64,000 nt of DNA from an uncultured Dongia sp. (GTDB lineage Bacteria > Pseudomonadota > Alphaproteobacteria > Dongiales > Dongiaceae). Positions 37,638 through 47,231 of this stretch are shown one piece after another (the first letter of the stretch is position 1; each line of letters opens with the position of its first letter). The notes under the pieces are model-generated. The model saw only the letters and a list, made by a program, of their open reading frames with translations, was not told the DNA's origin and made no database searches. The stretch covers positions 148,028 through 212,027 of the forward strand of contig NZ_CAKZGO010000021.1 of the NCBI RefSeq assembly GCF_936916975.1. The letters run 5' to 3'. Both the position numbers and the translations under genes were made by a program.

Positions 37638-38003
37638 TTAGTGCCTAATCTTGAGTTGGTTTTTCTCATGGTGATGAAATATCAACCAGGCCAGTACCAC
37701 GACGCCAAAGGTATTGGTCGCCACGACGAAAACTTGGCCCCACATCGTCGCCCAATAGACATTCACAAACGCCTCGGCAGGATTTAGTTGTGTGGCTGCG
37801 TAATAGCAGAAGCCGACTGCAGCCACGTAAATACTGCTAGCAATACATAGAGGTAGCCAAAGAAGGTCTTTCGCTTTCTTGATCTGCTCGAACTTATCCT
37901 GGTCGCTTAGCGCATATAGAAACGCGATCGCCTGGAGGACAGTAAAACCCGTCACCGCGTTGCCCAGATCCCAGTATTTTTCCGCCATATCAATGTCGAA
38001 CAT
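37638..38003 (-). CDS. small three-helix membrane protein in an AT-rich patch
   Basis: Unrecognised protein of 121 residues with three hydrophobic segments (about 16-32, 49-70, 83-108), a short charged loop (DQDKFEQIKKAKD) and a His-rich end (FHHHEKNQLKIRH). A good Shine-Dalgarno (GAAGAGAGGG) precedes the ATG at 38003, which supports translation. Its codons use A/T in the third position far more than the neighbours (CTA, CTT, TTT, ATA, AAT), and the flanking DNA is AT-rich, which suggests later acquisition. It is divergent from lexA. No function can be named. Confidence 0.55.
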   Translation of the reverse strand: MFDIDMAEKYWDLGNAVTGFTVLQAIAFLYALSDQDKFEQIKKAKDLLWLPLCIASSIYVAAVGFCYYAATQLNPAEAFVNVYWATMWGQVFVVATNTFGVVVLAWLIFHHHEKNQLKIRH

Positions 38004-38305
38004 GCCGCCCTCTCTTCAACTATTCATCTCACAACTAAATTTCTATCCCTAATAATTTATACTATTTTTCGTTGCTTGTTGAGTCTCAGGGTCGCCGGTT
38101 CGAAGAACGACTTATGACGACGAGCTTGACTTTATCATGAACTAAACTAGAACATATGTAGTTGTTGATCGTTTGTTCCGGCCCTATATGTCGGTTCTGG
38201 ACCAGAATCGCGGGATGTATCGGGACAATCGGTCGATCTTGGCCGGTTGATGGCCCTCTTCGGGGAGAGGCTGCACCGGCGCCATTTTAAGGGGGTTGTG
38301 CGGGC
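38004..38305. other. AT-rich intergenic region upstream of lexA
   Basis: About 300 bases without a coding region. The part at 38030-38080 is very AT-rich, unlike the rest of the window. It is followed by a stretch at 38081-38104 that looks like the 3' part of a tRNA (GTCGCCGGTTCGAA, as in a T-arm). No complete tRNA can be folded around it. The SOS box lies at 38139-38153 and the lexA leader follows. Confidence 0.5.
38139..38153. promoter_or_regulatory. LexA (SOS) box
   Basis: The sequence reads GAAC-N7-GAAC, that is GTTC-N7-GTTC on the other strand, exactly the alphaproteobacterial SOS box. It lies about 150 bases before the lexA start and 136 bases before the divergent small membrane gene. 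It most likely serves LexA autoregulation and could also control the divergent gene. Confidence 0.8.
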
Positions 38306-39046
38306 ATGCTGACAAGAAAACAGCGGGAATTGCTGCAGTTCATCCAGGACCGGCTTGGTGAGACCGGAGTTTCGCCTTCCTTCGATGAAATGAAGGATGC
38401 ACTCGGCCTGAAGTCGAAATCCGGCGTCCACCGCCTGATCACGGGACTTGAGGAACGTGGCTTCATCCGACGCCTGCCGCATCGCGCGCGCGCCCTGGAG
38501 GTCATGCGTCTCGCCGAGGATCAGGTCGGCAGCAAAGTAAGTGCGGCGCCCGCGACACCGGCCTCCGTTGACCGTGAACCGGCCAAGCGCGGCTTCACGC
38601 CCAGCATCATCCACGGCGACTTCACGCCGACTCTGCCGGGCGCGGTCGTGGCGCATGCGGCCCAAACCGTCCAATTGCCTCTTTACGGCAAGATCGCGGC
38701 CGGTACGCCGATCGAAGCCCTGCGCGACAACAGCAATTCCGTCGACGTGCCGGCAGGCATGCTCGGCCGCGGAGAACATTACGCCTTGTCGGTCGAAGGC
38801 GATTCGATGATCGATGCCGGCATCCATGAAGGCGACACCGTGCTCATCGAACGCTGCGAGAACGCCGAGAACGGAACCATCGTCGTGGCGCTGGTCGACA
38901 ACAACGAGGTCACGTTGAAGCGACTGCGGCGCAAGGGCGATTCCATCGCGCTCGAGCCAGCCAACCCCAATCACAAGACGCGCATTTTCGGCCCCGACCG
39001 GGTCAAGATCCAGGGTCGTCTGATCGGCCTGATGCGCCAGTACTAG
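38306..39046 (+). CDS. lexA: LexA SOS repressor
   Basis: Represses DNA-damage genes until RecA filaments trigger its self-cleavage. The 246-residue protein has the winged helix at 1-65 ([24 protein letters not shown]) and the autoprotease domain from about 120. The scissile Ala132-Gly133 lies in [11 protein letters not shown], catalytic Ser167 in [10 protein letters not shown] and Lys205 in EVTLKRL. It is longer than E. coli LexA (202) because of a linker of about 50 residues with Ala, Pro and Thr, usual for alphaproteobacteria. A consensus GTTC-N7-GTTC box precedes it. The last 44 bases overlap the converging comEC, and a hairpin follows its stop. Confidence 0.95.
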   Translation: MLTRKQRELLQFIQDRLGETGVSPSFDEMKDALGLKSKSGVHRLITGLEERGFIRRLPHRARALEVMRLAEDQVGSKVSAAPATPASVDREPAKRGFTPSIIHGDFTPTLPGAVVAHAAQTVQLPLYGKIAAGTPIEALRDNSNSVDVPAGMLGRGEHYALSVEGDSMIDAGIHEGDTVLIERCENAENGTIVVALVDNNEVTLKRLRRKGDSIALEPANPNHKTRIFGPDRVKIQGRLIGLMRQY

Positions 39047-41303
39047 AATTGTCTTCCACCGGCGCAGTCTCGACAGGCTGCGCCGGTTTCGGGAAGCGCT
39101 GCAGAGCCCAAGGCCGCTGGCCGATGTCTGCTGCCCGGCGGATGGTAAAAGTGCCATCGCCATTGATCCAGATGGCATGTGTGCCGTGCCGCCACAGATC
39201 AAAGAAATCGATCACATAATCGGCTGAGCGGCAGCCCGTCTCAATCGGCTCCAGGCTGATCACCAGTTTCGATGACTGGCAGGCTGGTCCAGCGCCGGCT
39301 TCGGTCAGAGCCACAGCGACATAGCCCATTCGCGTATCGAATCGGCACCAAGCGGCCGTGCAGCTATCGCCATTCTTCGCTGGTGGCAGAATGGCCGTCG
39401 CGGCGGTCTGCATCGCATCGATGCGGCGTTGATGGGTGTCAAGCGAAGGAGCGGCAACCGCTACCTTCGGAAAAGACAGCCGCTTAACTTGGGCATTGCG
39501 GCGCAGCCAGGTTTCGGCAGAGATTTTGGCAGCACGGCTGGAACTGAAGCGGTATTGCCCGTCCTCGTCGATGACCGCGACCAGTTTTCCGTCGCCGGAC
39601 GCGAGGATGTCGGGCGCTCGCTGTGTGAGGGGCGTCAGAAAGCCAAGGCCCAGCACAGCAAGGCCGAGCCATTTCAGGCGCCCGATGATCAGACACAGCC
39701 AGATCAAGCCTAAGCTCATCAGCAACAGGCCGACGACAGGGATAGCCGGCACCAGCACCACCGCACCCGGCCAGTCGGCAACCAGGTGCGCGATCCAGAT
39801 GATGAGATCGCAGCCCCAGCCCATGGCTTGGAGCGGCCAGTGTTCCAGCCCGAACGGCATCGCAATGAGCGCCAGGACAGCGAGTGGCATTACCCAGAAG
39901 CCGGTCAAGGGCACAGCCAGCATATTGGCGGCGATGCCATAGAGTGTCAGGCGATCAAAGTGATAGGCGGCATAAGGTGCCGTCATCAGGCTGGCGATAA
40001 GGCTGGTGAGCATCAGGGTGCCAAGCCAGATGCCACTACGCTCGACCCCACCGATGATCCGGCCGGTGAGATCCGGCGCATCCCGCCCCAGGCGCCGCAG
40101 ATTGGCAAACTGCGTGCGGCTGCCATCGAACACGCGGATGAGACCGAGGACAGCCGCAAAGGACATCTGAAAACTGGCACCCACCAACGCTTCCGGCGCC
40201 ACCAACAGCACAACGATGGCGGCAAATGCGATGACCCGCATCGAGATCGGTGACCGGTCGAGCAGGATCGCGCAGAAGAAGACGCCCGTCATAACCAGCG
40301 CTCGCTGCGTCGGCACCGGCATTCCGGCAAGGCCGGCATAGAAGAAGGCGCCAACCAGTGCCAGCACCGCAGCCCATTTCTTGATGTCGTAACGCAGCGC
40401 GATCGGCGGCACCAAGGCGAGCAGCGCACGCAGGCCAAAGAAGAAGATGCCGGCCGCCAGGCCAATATGCAGTCCGGAAATCGAGGTGAGATGGGCGAGC
40501 CCGGAATCTCGCATCGCCTGGACGTCATTGGCGCGCAGGGCCGTCTGGTTGCCGACAATGAGGGCCATCGCCATGGCACCGGTTGCCCCCGGCAACTCTG
40601 CCTGGATGCGCCGGCCGATCGTAAGGCGCAGAGAGTCAAACCAGGCCAGGACGGCATCCAGCGGTGCGAAAGCTAAATCAGTCGCAGCTGTTTTGATCGG
40701 TGCCTGTAGCGAGAAGCCGACACCACCAAGGCGCTCGAAATAAGCCTGCCTTCGAAAATCGAAGGCGCCGGGTACGGACGGTGGCGCCGGTGGTTGCAGA
40801 TCGGCGTTCAGCTTCAGCCAATCGCCGATGAAGATTGGATCGGTCACCTTGGCAAGCTTGACGCGCACGCGCTCCGGCAGGACGTCTTGTGACAATTGGC
40901 CGGTCTTCTCGCTGCTGATCTTGAGGTGATCGAGCGTCACGCGCAGACTGCCTGGATAAAGCTCAACCTCGATGACGCGGCCCGTCACCTCGGCTCGGTA
41001 GAGAGAGCGATTGAGCTGCGGCGCGGAAACCCATTCCGTTCGCCAGCTCGCCACGGAGAACCCGATAGCCACCGCGACCAGCCCCGCTCCCGCCACCATC
41101 AGCAGCGGCTGTCGCCGGAGGAAGTAAACTGCCACAACAGCGGCACAGGTGCAGGTCGGCCCCAGCCAGAGTGGCGGTTCGATCATCAAGCTGAAATAAG
41201 TCGCGATCCCAATGCCCAGGGCGACCGCCGCCCAGCCCGGCCAGTTCGGTCGCTGGGCAGCGCAGAATTCTTCCAGTCTTTGCAGGAGATCGGCGGCGGG
41301 CAT
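39003..41303 (-). CDS. comEC: ComEC/Rec2-family DNA-uptake channel
   Basis: Polytopic inner-membrane protein of 766 residues expected to carry transforming DNA strands across the membrane. The N-terminal half has a soluble OB-like region (about 95-190) after two helices. The Competence domain (about 245-520) follows with [22 protein letters not shown] and [16 protein letters not shown], the family hallmark. The C-terminal 200 residues sit where other ComEC proteins carry a metallo-beta-lactamase domain, but no HxHxDH motif is visible, so the nuclease-like part seems degenerate or absent. No other competence gene is in the window. The 3' end overlaps lexA. Confidence 0.9.
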   Translation of the reverse strand: MPAADLLQRLEEFCAAQRPNWPGWAAVALGIGIATYFSLMIEPPLWLGPTCTCAAVVAVYFLRRQPLLMVAGAGLVAVAIGFSVASWRTEWVSAPQLNRSLYRAEVTGRVIEVELYPGSLRVTLDHLKISSEKTGQLSQDVLPERVRVKLAKVTDPIFIGDWLKLNADLQPPAPPSVPGAFDFRRQAYFERLGGVGFSLQAPIKTAATDLAFAPLDAVLAWFDSLRLTIGRRIQAELPGATGAMAMALIVGNQTALRANDVQAMRDSGLAHLTSISGLHIGLAAGIFFFGLRALLALVPPIALRYDIKKWAAVLALVGAFFYAGLAGMPVPTQRALVMTGVFFCAILLDRSPISMRVIAFAAIVVLLVAPEALVGASFQMSFAAVLGLIRVFDGSRTQFANLRRLGRDAPDLTGRIIGGVERSGIWLGTLMLTSLIASLMTAPYAAYHFDRLTLYGIAANMLAVPLTGFWVMPLAVLALIAMPFGLEHWPLQAMGWGCDLIIWIAHLVADWPGAVVLVPAIPVVGLLLMSLGLIWLCLIIGRLKWLGLAVLGLGFLTPLTQRAPDILASGDGKLVAVIDEDGQYRFSSSRAAKISAETWLRRNAQVKRLSFPKVAVAAPSLDTHQRRIDAMQTAATAILPPAKNGDSCTAAWCRFDTRMGYVAVALTEAGAGPACQSSKLVISLEPIETGCRSADYVIDFFDLWRHGTHAIWINGDGTFTIRRAADIGQRPWALQRFPKPAQPVETAPVEDNSSTGASGRSDDPGS
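39059..39086. terminator. lexA terminator hairpin within the 3' end of comEC
   Basis: CCGGCGCAG at 39059-39067 pairs perfectly with CTGCGCCGG at 39078-39086, with a 10-base loop, followed by TTTC. It lies 13 bases after the lexA stop, so it fits a lexA terminator although it is inside the comEC coding region on the other strand. Confidence 0.55.
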
Positions 41304-41457
41304 TATGATCGTCTACATTAGGTTGTATCAACGATCTATCATATCGCGTTAGTCGTGGGAAGCCGTTGACCGGGCAGGACTGCCGGAAGCATTGTCCGGC
41401 GGCAGTCAATTCATGCTAGAACCCACCGAAACCAAAGCCTCTTTCGGATTGCGCATC

Positions 41458-42858
41458 ATGACCGTGGTTACCCGTTTTGCTCCCTCGCCCACCGGATTCC
41501 TGCATATCGGCGGCGCGCGTACGGCCTTGTTCAACTGGCTCTATGCCCGCCATCATGGCGGCATCTTCCATCTGCGCATCGAAGATACGGACCGTGTGCG
41601 CTCGACTGATGCAGCGATCGAGGCGATCATCGACGGGCTGAAGTGGCTTGGCCTCGATTGGGACGGCGAGATCGTCTACCAATTCGCCCGCGCCCCGCGC
41701 CATGCCGAAGTTGCCAATCAGTTGCTGGCAGCCGGCAAGGCCTATCACTGCTACTGCTCACCGGAAGAACTGGACGAAATGCGCAAGGCCGCCCAGGCTG
41801 CCGGCAAGCCGATGAAATACGATGGCCGGTGGCGCGACCGCGACCCGAAGGACGCACCGACCGGCATCAAGCCCGTCATCCGGATTAAGGCGCCGCTGGC
41901 AGGCGAGACCATTGTGGTCGACGGCGTCCAGGGCGAAGTCCGCGTCGGCAACGAGCAGCTCGACGACATGATCCTGCTGCGCTCCGACGGCACGCCCACC
42001 TATATGCTGTCGGTTGTGGTCGACGACCATGACATGAACATCACCCATGTCATCCGCGGCGATGATCACCTGACCAACACTTTCCGCCAGCGCATGATCT
42101 ATGACTCGATGGGTTGGGACGCCCCACATTTCAGCCATATCCCGCTCATTCACGGGCCCGATGGCGCCAAACTCTCGAAACGCCATGGCGCACTCGGCGT
42201 CGAGGCCTATCGCGACATGGGCTATCTGCCCGCTGCCTTGCGCAATTACCTGCTGCGTCTCGGCTGGGGTCATGGCGATGACGAGATCATCTCGACGGCC
42301 CAGGCGATCGAATGGTTTGATCTCGGCGGTATCGGCCGCTCGCCCTCGCGTTTCGACTTTGCCAAGCTCGACAATCTCAACGGCCATTACATGCGCCAGT
42401 CCGACGATACGGATCTGGCGAAGGCTGTTGCCGACACGCTCGGTAAAGCCAATGACGCCGCTTCAGTGGCGCTTCTCACGCGCGCCATGCCCGGCCTCAA
42501 GAGCCGCGCCAAGAATTTGAAGGAGCTCGCGGAGAACGCAGGCTTCTATGTCCAGTCCCGGCCTTTGGCTTTTGTCGAGAAGGCGCAGGCCATCCTAGTA
42601 GCTCCTGAGACGGTGGCGTTGCTGCCGAAGCTAATTGAGACCTATACCGCCGCCGCGACTTGGCAGGCAGCCGCGCTTGAGGAAACGGCGCGCGGCTTTG
42701 CCGAAGCTGCCGGCGTAAAGCTCGGTGCCGTGGCACAGCCGCTGCGCGCGGCCCTAACTGGCTCCACCCAATCGCCGCCCATCTTCGAGGTAATGGAGAT
42801 CCTCGGCAAGGGCGAAGCGCTCATGCGCCTCGGCGATGCTTTGCAGATCAAAGGCTGA
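41458..42858 (+). CDS. gltX: glutamyl-tRNA synthetase
   Basis: Charges tRNA(Glu), and possibly tRNA(Gln) for transamidation as in other alphaproteobacteria. The 466-residue class I enzyme shows the HIGH-type motif [18 protein letters not shown] near the start and the KMSKS-type motif KLSKRHG in the middle. The zinc-like insert [15 protein letters not shown] follows the Rossmann part, and the anticodon-binding domain occupies the C-terminal third. I choose the ATG at 41458 ([10 protein letters not shown]), which matches the family start; ATGs at 41413 and 41392 give an extension without similarity. Divergent from comEC. Confidence 0.95.
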   Translation: MTVVTRFAPSPTGFLHIGGARTALFNWLYARHHGGIFHLRIEDTDRVRSTDAAIEAIIDGLKWLGLDWDGEIVYQFARAPRHAEVANQLLAAGKAYHCYCSPEELDEMRKAAQAAGKPMKYDGRWRDRDPKDAPTGIKPVIRIKAPLAGETIVVDGVQGEVRVGNEQLDDMILLRSDGTPTYMLSVVVDDHDMNITHVIRGDDHLTNTFRQRMIYDSMGWDAPHFSHIPLIHGPDGAKLSKRHGALGVEAYRDMGYLPAALRNYLLRLGWGHGDDEIISTAQAIEWFDLGGIGRSPSRFDFAKLDNLNGHYMRQSDDTDLAKAVADTLGKANDAASVALLTRAMPGLKSRAKNLKELAENAGFYVQSRPLAFVEKAQAILVAPETVALLPKLIETYTAAATWQAAALEETARGFAEAAGVKLGAVAQPLRAALTGSTQSPPIFEVMEILGKGEALMRLGDALQIKG

Positions 42859-42866
42859 CCGCCGTC

Positions 42867-43547
42867 ATGGGACGCGGTGCGGTCGCGGTCGTCACCGGCC
42901 TTTGCACCGCGCCTCTGTTCGGCGTACTCGCCTTCTGGATAGCTGATCTCGCCATCGGACCTGGCAGCGGCCCGGACGGGTCCATCGCCAATGCCTATCT
43001 GGTGCTTTTGATCGCGATCGTCGCTGGCCTCTTTGGCGGCATTGTCACGGCCCTCATCGCCATGTTCTGGCTGCCACCGCGTCTTCGGCCACATGCCTTG
43101 GTCGGCAACGCGGTCCTTGTATTCGCCATGATCGTCGGTTGGCAGGTCTTTATCGCCGATCCAAGCCCCTTGGAATATGACGGCGCACGACCATCGCTTG
43201 AAGCCGAGATCCGTGTTCCAAAAGCGATTGGCGGTGCCGCTGCCGTCAGTACCATCGTGTTGATCGACGATCTGTCCAATACCCGTCATGACGATCAGAT
43301 CCGCGCGGAGGGCGATTTTGAGATCCTGCCCTGGGAGACGACGCCCTACCGCGTCAAGGAATGGGCCATCCAAATCATAGTTCAAAACCACGATCTGTGG
43401 ACCCGCTTCGATCTCGACCTGCCGACGCGGCCGACTGAGTCCACCGACTGGTCACCCTGGCTGATACCGAGCCAGAAGGAAGGCTATGAGGTGCCGAAGG
43501 ATGTCACGCTGCGCTACCGTTTCCGCCTGATCCCTTACGGGCAATAG
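42867..43547 (+). CDS. membrane protein of unknown function
   Basis: Unrecognised protein of 226 residues with three predicted helices in the first 100 residues (about 5-28, 43-68, 78-97) and a hydrophilic domain of about 120 residues after them. The soluble part is rich in Asp, Trp and aromatic residues and probably periplasmic; it ends in a TLRYRFRLIPYGQ beta-like stretch. It starts eight bases after gltX and is probably translated with it. No motif allows a functional guess. A strong terminator follows 13 bases after its stop. Confidence 0.7.
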   Translation: MGRGAVAVVTGLCTAPLFGVLAFWIADLAIGPGSGPDGSIANAYLVLLIAIVAGLFGGIVTALIAMFWLPPRLRPHALVGNAVLVFAMIVGWQVFIADPSPLEYDGARPSLEAEIRVPKAIGGAAAVSTIVLIDDLSNTRHDDQIRAEGDFEILPWETTPYRVKEWAIQIIVQNHDLWTRFDLDLPTRPTESTDWSPWLIPSQKEGYEVPKDVTLRYRFRLIPYGQ

Positions 43548-43560
43548 AGAGGCAAAGAAA

Positions 43561-43584
43561 AACCCCTGCCTTGCGGCAGGGGTT
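43561..43584. terminator. bidirectional terminator between the membrane protein and gabD
   Basis: AACCCCTGCC at 43561-43570 pairs with GGCAGGGGTT at 43575-43584 through a TTGC loop: a perfect 10-bp GC-rich stem. AAAGAAAA precedes it on the plus strand, which becomes the U-run for leftward transcription. It serves both converging genes. Confidence 0.85.
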
Positions 43585-43609
43585 CATGTCGATCATATGC
43601 AGCCAAATA

Positions 43610-45097
43610 TCAAATACCGCCCATGCACATGTATTTGATTTCGAGATAATCCTCGATCCCGTATTTCGAGCCTTCGCGGCCATTGCCGGATTCCTTGACG
43701 CCACCGAAGGGCGCCACTTCGCTCGAGATGATGCCGGTATTGATGCCGACAATGCCATACTCAACCGCCTCGGCCACACGCCACACGCGGCCCAAATCAC
43801 GCGCATAGAAGTAGGAGGCAAGGCCGAATTCGGTGTCGTTCGCCATCTTGATCACCTCTTCTTCCGTCTTGAAGCGGAAGAGCGGGGCCAGCGGGCCGAA
43901 GGTTTCCTCTTTCGCCACCGCCATCTGCGGCGTAACGCCGGTCAGAATGGTGGGTTCAAAGAAGCTGCCGCCCAGGGCATGACGCTTGCCGCCAGCGGCG
44001 ATCTTGGCACCCTTGGCGACCGCATCGGCGATGTGCTCTTCGACCTTGGCGACCGCCTTCATGTCGATGAGCGGGCCTTGCTGGGTTTCCCCCTTCAAGC
44101 CATCGCCGACCTTCATCTTTGCGACTGCCGCCTTCAGTTTTTCGGCAAAGGAGTCATAGACGCTGTCCTGCACATAGATGCGGTTGGCGCACACACAGGT
44201 CTGACCGGTGTTGCGGAACTTCGACATCATGGCGCCTTCGACGGCCGCGTCGAGGTCGGCATCGTCGAACACGATGAAGGGGGCGTTACCGCCCAACTCC
44301 ATCGAGGTCTTCTTCACCGTGTCGGCGCATTGCTTCATGAGCACCTTGCCGATCTCAGTGGAGCCGGTGAAGGTCAGCTTGCGCACGATCGGATTGCTGG
44401 TCATTTCGCCGCCGATGGCGGTCGCCGAACCGGTCACCACGTTGAAGACACCTGCCGGCACGCCAGCACGTTCCGCCAGCACGGCGATCGCGAGAGCCGA
44501 GAACGGGGTCTGCGTGGCGGGCTTCACGACGATCGGGCAGCCGGCGGCCATGGCCGGTGCCGCCTTGCGCGTGATCATGGCATTGGGGAAGTTCCACGGC
44601 GTGATCGCTGCCACGACACCGACCGGCTCCTTGGTTACAACGATGCGCTTGTCGCCCTGATGCGGCGGAATGATATCGCCATAGATGCGCTTGGCTTCTT
44701 CAGCGAACCACTCGATGTAGGATGCACCATAAGCGATCTCGCCTTTCGATTCCGCGAGTGGCTTGCCCTGCTCAGCGGTCATCAGCATGGCAAGATCGTC
44801 TTGCGCTTCCATCATCAGGTTGAACCATTTGCGCAGGATGTTGGCGCGTTCCTTGGCAGTCTTCTTGCGCCAGGCACCCCACGACGCATTGGCCGCGTCG
44901 ATGGCACGCTTGGTTTCGGCAGCGCCCATTTGCGGGATCGTGCCAATGACCTCACCGGTCGCGGGGTTGGTGACGTCGATCGTCTTCCCGGAATCCGCAT
45001 CCAGCCATTGGCCGTTGATAAAGCACTGCTGCCGGAACAGATCCTGATCCTTCATCGGCAGAGCAGATTTCTGCACCTTCATAGCGGCTTGGGTCAT
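43610..45097 (-). CDS. gabD: succinate-semialdehyde dehydrogenase
   Basis: NAD(P)-dependent aldehyde dehydrogenase of 495 residues, most like GabD, which oxidises succinate semialdehyde (or glutarate semialdehyde) from 4-aminobutyrate catabolism. ALDH motifs are complete: TPWNFPNAMITRKAAPA with the catalytic Asn, MELGGNAPFIVFDDA with the general-base Glu, and the nucleophile in GQTCVCANRIYV. The end EYLEIKY-like YGIEDYLEIKYMCMGGI is typical. The start at 45097 has GCGAGGA upstream; the frame continues to 45154 without family character. No gabT is adjacent, so the substrate is assigned on similarity alone. Confidence 0.9.
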   Translation of the reverse strand: MTQAAMKVQKSALPMKDQDLFRQQCFINGQWLDADSGKTIDVTNPATGEVIGTIPQMGAAETKRAIDAANASWGAWRKKTAKERANILRKWFNLMMEAQDDLAMLMTAEQGKPLAESKGEIAYGASYIEWFAEEAKRIYGDIIPPHQGDKRIVVTKEPVGVVAAITPWNFPNAMITRKAAPAMAAGCPIVVKPATQTPFSALAIAVLAERAGVPAGVFNVVTGSATAIGGEMTSNPIVRKLTFTGSTEIGKVLMKQCADTVKKTSMELGGNAPFIVFDDADLDAAVEGAMMSKFRNTGQTCVCANRIYVQDSVYDSFAEKLKAAVAKMKVGDGLKGETQQGPLIDMKAVAKVEEHIADAVAKGAKIAAGGKRHALGGSFFEPTILTGVTPQMAVAKEETFGPLAPLFRFKTEEEVIKMANDTEFGLASYFYARDLGRVWRVAEAVEYGIVGINTGIISSEVAPFGGVKESGNGREGSKYGIEDYLEIKYMCMGGI

Positions 45098-45204
45098 GAT
45101 GAAAAGTCCTCGCTGGTGATGAATTTGGCCGGAGTATACGCGCCACTCCGGCATAAGAAAAGTATTCCCACAGGGGTAGTTCGACAGACAATAACCTCAG
45201 CATT

Positions 45205-45984
45205 TCATGGCATTAGATCGATTTGCAATCGTCGATCCGCGACCCTGAATCCAAGCCTTTCATAGACGTTGAGGGCGGTCTGATTTTCCACTGTCGTGGC
45301 AAGGTAGACGGTCCTGAAACCCTGCCCTGCCAGCACCTTCAGCAAAGCACGGCCGAGACCCGTGGCGAAGCCCCTGTTCCGTGCCGCCGCGGCTGTGGCG
45401 AAATGCCCGATCAAGGCGGACTTCTCGCGCATGCTTTGCACCAAGGTTCCGGCGCAAGCGACAAGCTGGCCATCTTCGAAAGCACCGACGAACGGCATGA
45501 ACAGCATATAGGGATCGAACACCGTCTCGGCGTAGTGGGTGCGATAGAAGGCCGCAACGATGTCCGTATCGGCCAGACCGAGGCAGCGGTGATCGACGCG
45601 CGGTTCCGCCAAAATCGGCAGCGGGCATCCGAGCACCAGCATTTCGCGCGCTTCCCTCAGCCGAGGTTGCGCCAAGGCGAGATATCGCGACGTCTCCGCC
45701 AGCGGCGCATGAATCTCTACGGCGCCCGGCCAATCGGTGCAGGCCGCAATATCCGCACCTGCAACAATCCCAAAGGGCGAGAAGACGCTGAGTTCGCCGA
45801 AGATGGCACCGATGATGACGCCCTGCCCGCTTGCACAGAGAAGAGCCAAGCGATTGTCGATGCCGCGCTCGAGATCTTCAATGGCGGTCGCCCAGTAGAA
45901 GGACAGGACCGGGTCAGGCCGTAGCAGCGTGTCGATCGCCGCACATTCCGCGGAGCCAAGTTCCGATAATCGCCGGAAAGTCAT
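45205..45984 (-). CDS. GNAT acetyltransferase at the end of the hopanoid operon
   Basis: Acetyltransferase of 259 residues with the GNAT core in its C-terminal half: RNRGFATGLGRALLKVL is the acetyl-CoA motif A, and ENQTALNVYERLGFRV is motif B. The N-terminal half (to about residue 130) is a degenerate, possibly duplicated GNAT-like fold with its own beta pattern. The start at 45984 overlaps the hpnE stop (ATGA), so it is the fifth gene of the hpn operon. The frame is open further upstream inside hpnE, but that part is Arg-rich and artefactual. A role in acylating a hopanoid head-group or an unrelated metabolite is possible but unsupported. Confidence 0.83.
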   Translation of the reverse strand: MTFRRLSELGSAECAAIDTLLRPDPVLSFYWATAIEDLERGIDNRLALLCASGQGVIIGAIFGELSVFSPFGIVAGADIAACTDWPGAVEIHAPLAETSRYLALAQPRLREAREMLVLGCPLPILAEPRVDHRCLGLADTDIVAAFYRTHYAETVFDPYMLFMPFVGAFEDGQLVACAGTLVQSMREKSALIGHFATAAAARNRGFATGLGRALLKVLAGQGFRTVYLATTVENQTALNVYERLGFRVADRRLQIDLMP

Positions 45985-47231
45985 ACGCCAATGACAGCTG
46001 CGGCGGTGAAGCCAGACTGGATGGCGCCTTCGATGGTGGCGGGCCAGCCGGTGTCGGTCCAGTCGCCAGCCAGCACCAGATTGCGCCAGCTGGTCTTGGC
46101 TCCCGGTCGGCGCCGCAACTGATCGGGCGTCGCGGCGAAAGTAGCCCGCTTTTCCTTGACCACGCGCGAGGCCGGCATGGCCACATCTCCGAGATCGAGC
46201 GCCTTGGCGACATCGGCCCACAGACGTCGCGCCAGTTCTTCCGCCGGCAGATCGATATAGGGCTCGGCCGCAGAGGTCGTCGTGGAGACAATGCCGGGCT
46301 TCACAAACACCCATTCGGCGATGCCGCCGACCACCCCCAAAAAATGATGGGCGGGGCTTGGGATATCCATTTTGAAATGCGCATTCACGATGCCGCGGAA
46401 AGCGTCAGGTGCCGAGAGATTGGGGATTAGATCGGCAGCCACCGGTGCCGTCACCGCCAGCACGACAGCGTCATCCGGGCCGACGGCGATCTGAGTCTTG
46501 CCGAAATCAAGTTCCGTAACGCGGTCATCGGCGGACGTGATGGCGCGCAGGCGATGCCCGAACAGGATTTCGGCGCCCTTCTCCTGCAATTGCTTCAAGG
46601 CCGGATCAACAAGACTTTCCGACAATCCTTGATGCGGTATCAAGGGATGCAGTGACGCACCGCCTTGACCAAAGGTGTCACGGAACAGGCGGCCGAGCAA
46701 CTTTGCCGAGGCCCGTTCCGGCTCGGTGTTAAGAGCAGCCACGCACAACGGCGCCCACAGCCGGCGATACGCGACCTTGCTCGTATCAAGTATGTCGGTG
46801 ACGACAGCATTCTCGCTGGCACGCGCCAGGCGTTCGGCATCGAGATAGTCGAGCAGCGATGTGCCCTTGACGCGGCGGCTGGGTACCAGAAGCCACCAGG
46901 GGATTTGGCCTTCGGTCGGCCGGACCTCCCAACGCTCGCTGGTCGCGAGATCGACAAACGGAAAGATCGCCTTGTCCTGGTTCGTGAAGGTCGCCTGCGC
47001 GCCGATCTCGGAGATATAGGCCATGGCAGCGAGATTGCCGCTCACCACCAGATGATTGCCATTGTCGATGCGGCAACCCAGTTCGGTATCTTCATAGGAA
47101 CGGCAGCGGCCACCAGCCTGCTGTGCCGCTTCATAGAGGGTTACCTGCCAGCCGGCGCGCAGCAATCTTGTCGCCGCGGCAAGACCGGCCAAGCCGGCGC
47201 CGACAACATGAACGCGATCAGAGGAAGCCAT
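45981..47231 (-). CDS. hpnE: hydroxysqualene dehydroxylase
   Basis: FAD-dependent amine-oxidase-fold enzyme that removes the hydroxyl from hydroxysqualene to give squalene, the last step of the HpnCDE route. The 416-residue protein opens with a dinucleotide-binding motif, VHVVGAGLAGLAAATRLLRAG, followed by EAAQQAGGRCRSYED. The C-terminal FAD segment NLVLAGDWTDTGWPATIEGAI is present. It follows hpnD with a 14-base overlap (47218-47231). The ATGA overlap with the GNAT gene suggests coupled translation. Confidence 0.92.
   Translation of the reverse strand: MASSDRVHVVGAGLAGLAAATRLLRAGWQVTLYEAAQQAGGRCRSYEDTELGCRIDNGNHLVVSGNLAAMAYISEIGAQATFTNQDKAIFPFVDLATSERWEVRPTEGQIPWWLLVPSRRVKGTSLLDYLDAERLARASENAVVTDILDTSKVAYRRLWAPLCVAALNTEPERASAKLLGRLFRDTFGQGGASLHPLIPHQGLSESLVDPALKQLQEKGAEILFGHRLRAITSADDRVTELDFGKTQIAVGPDDAVVLAVTAPVAADLIPNLSAPDAFRGIVNAHFKMDIPSPAHHFLGVVGGIAEWVFVKPGIVSTTTSAAEPYIDLPAEELARRLWADVAKALDLGDVAMPASRVVKEKRATFAATPDQLRRRPGAKTSWRNLVLAGDWTDTGWPATIEGAIQSGFTAAAVIGV

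Noticed and set aside
45985..46314. N-terminal extension of the GNAT gene inside hpnE
   Set aside because: Cys/Arg-rich product with no similarity to GNAT; the ATG at 45984 overlaps the hpnE stop as in the other genes of the operon.
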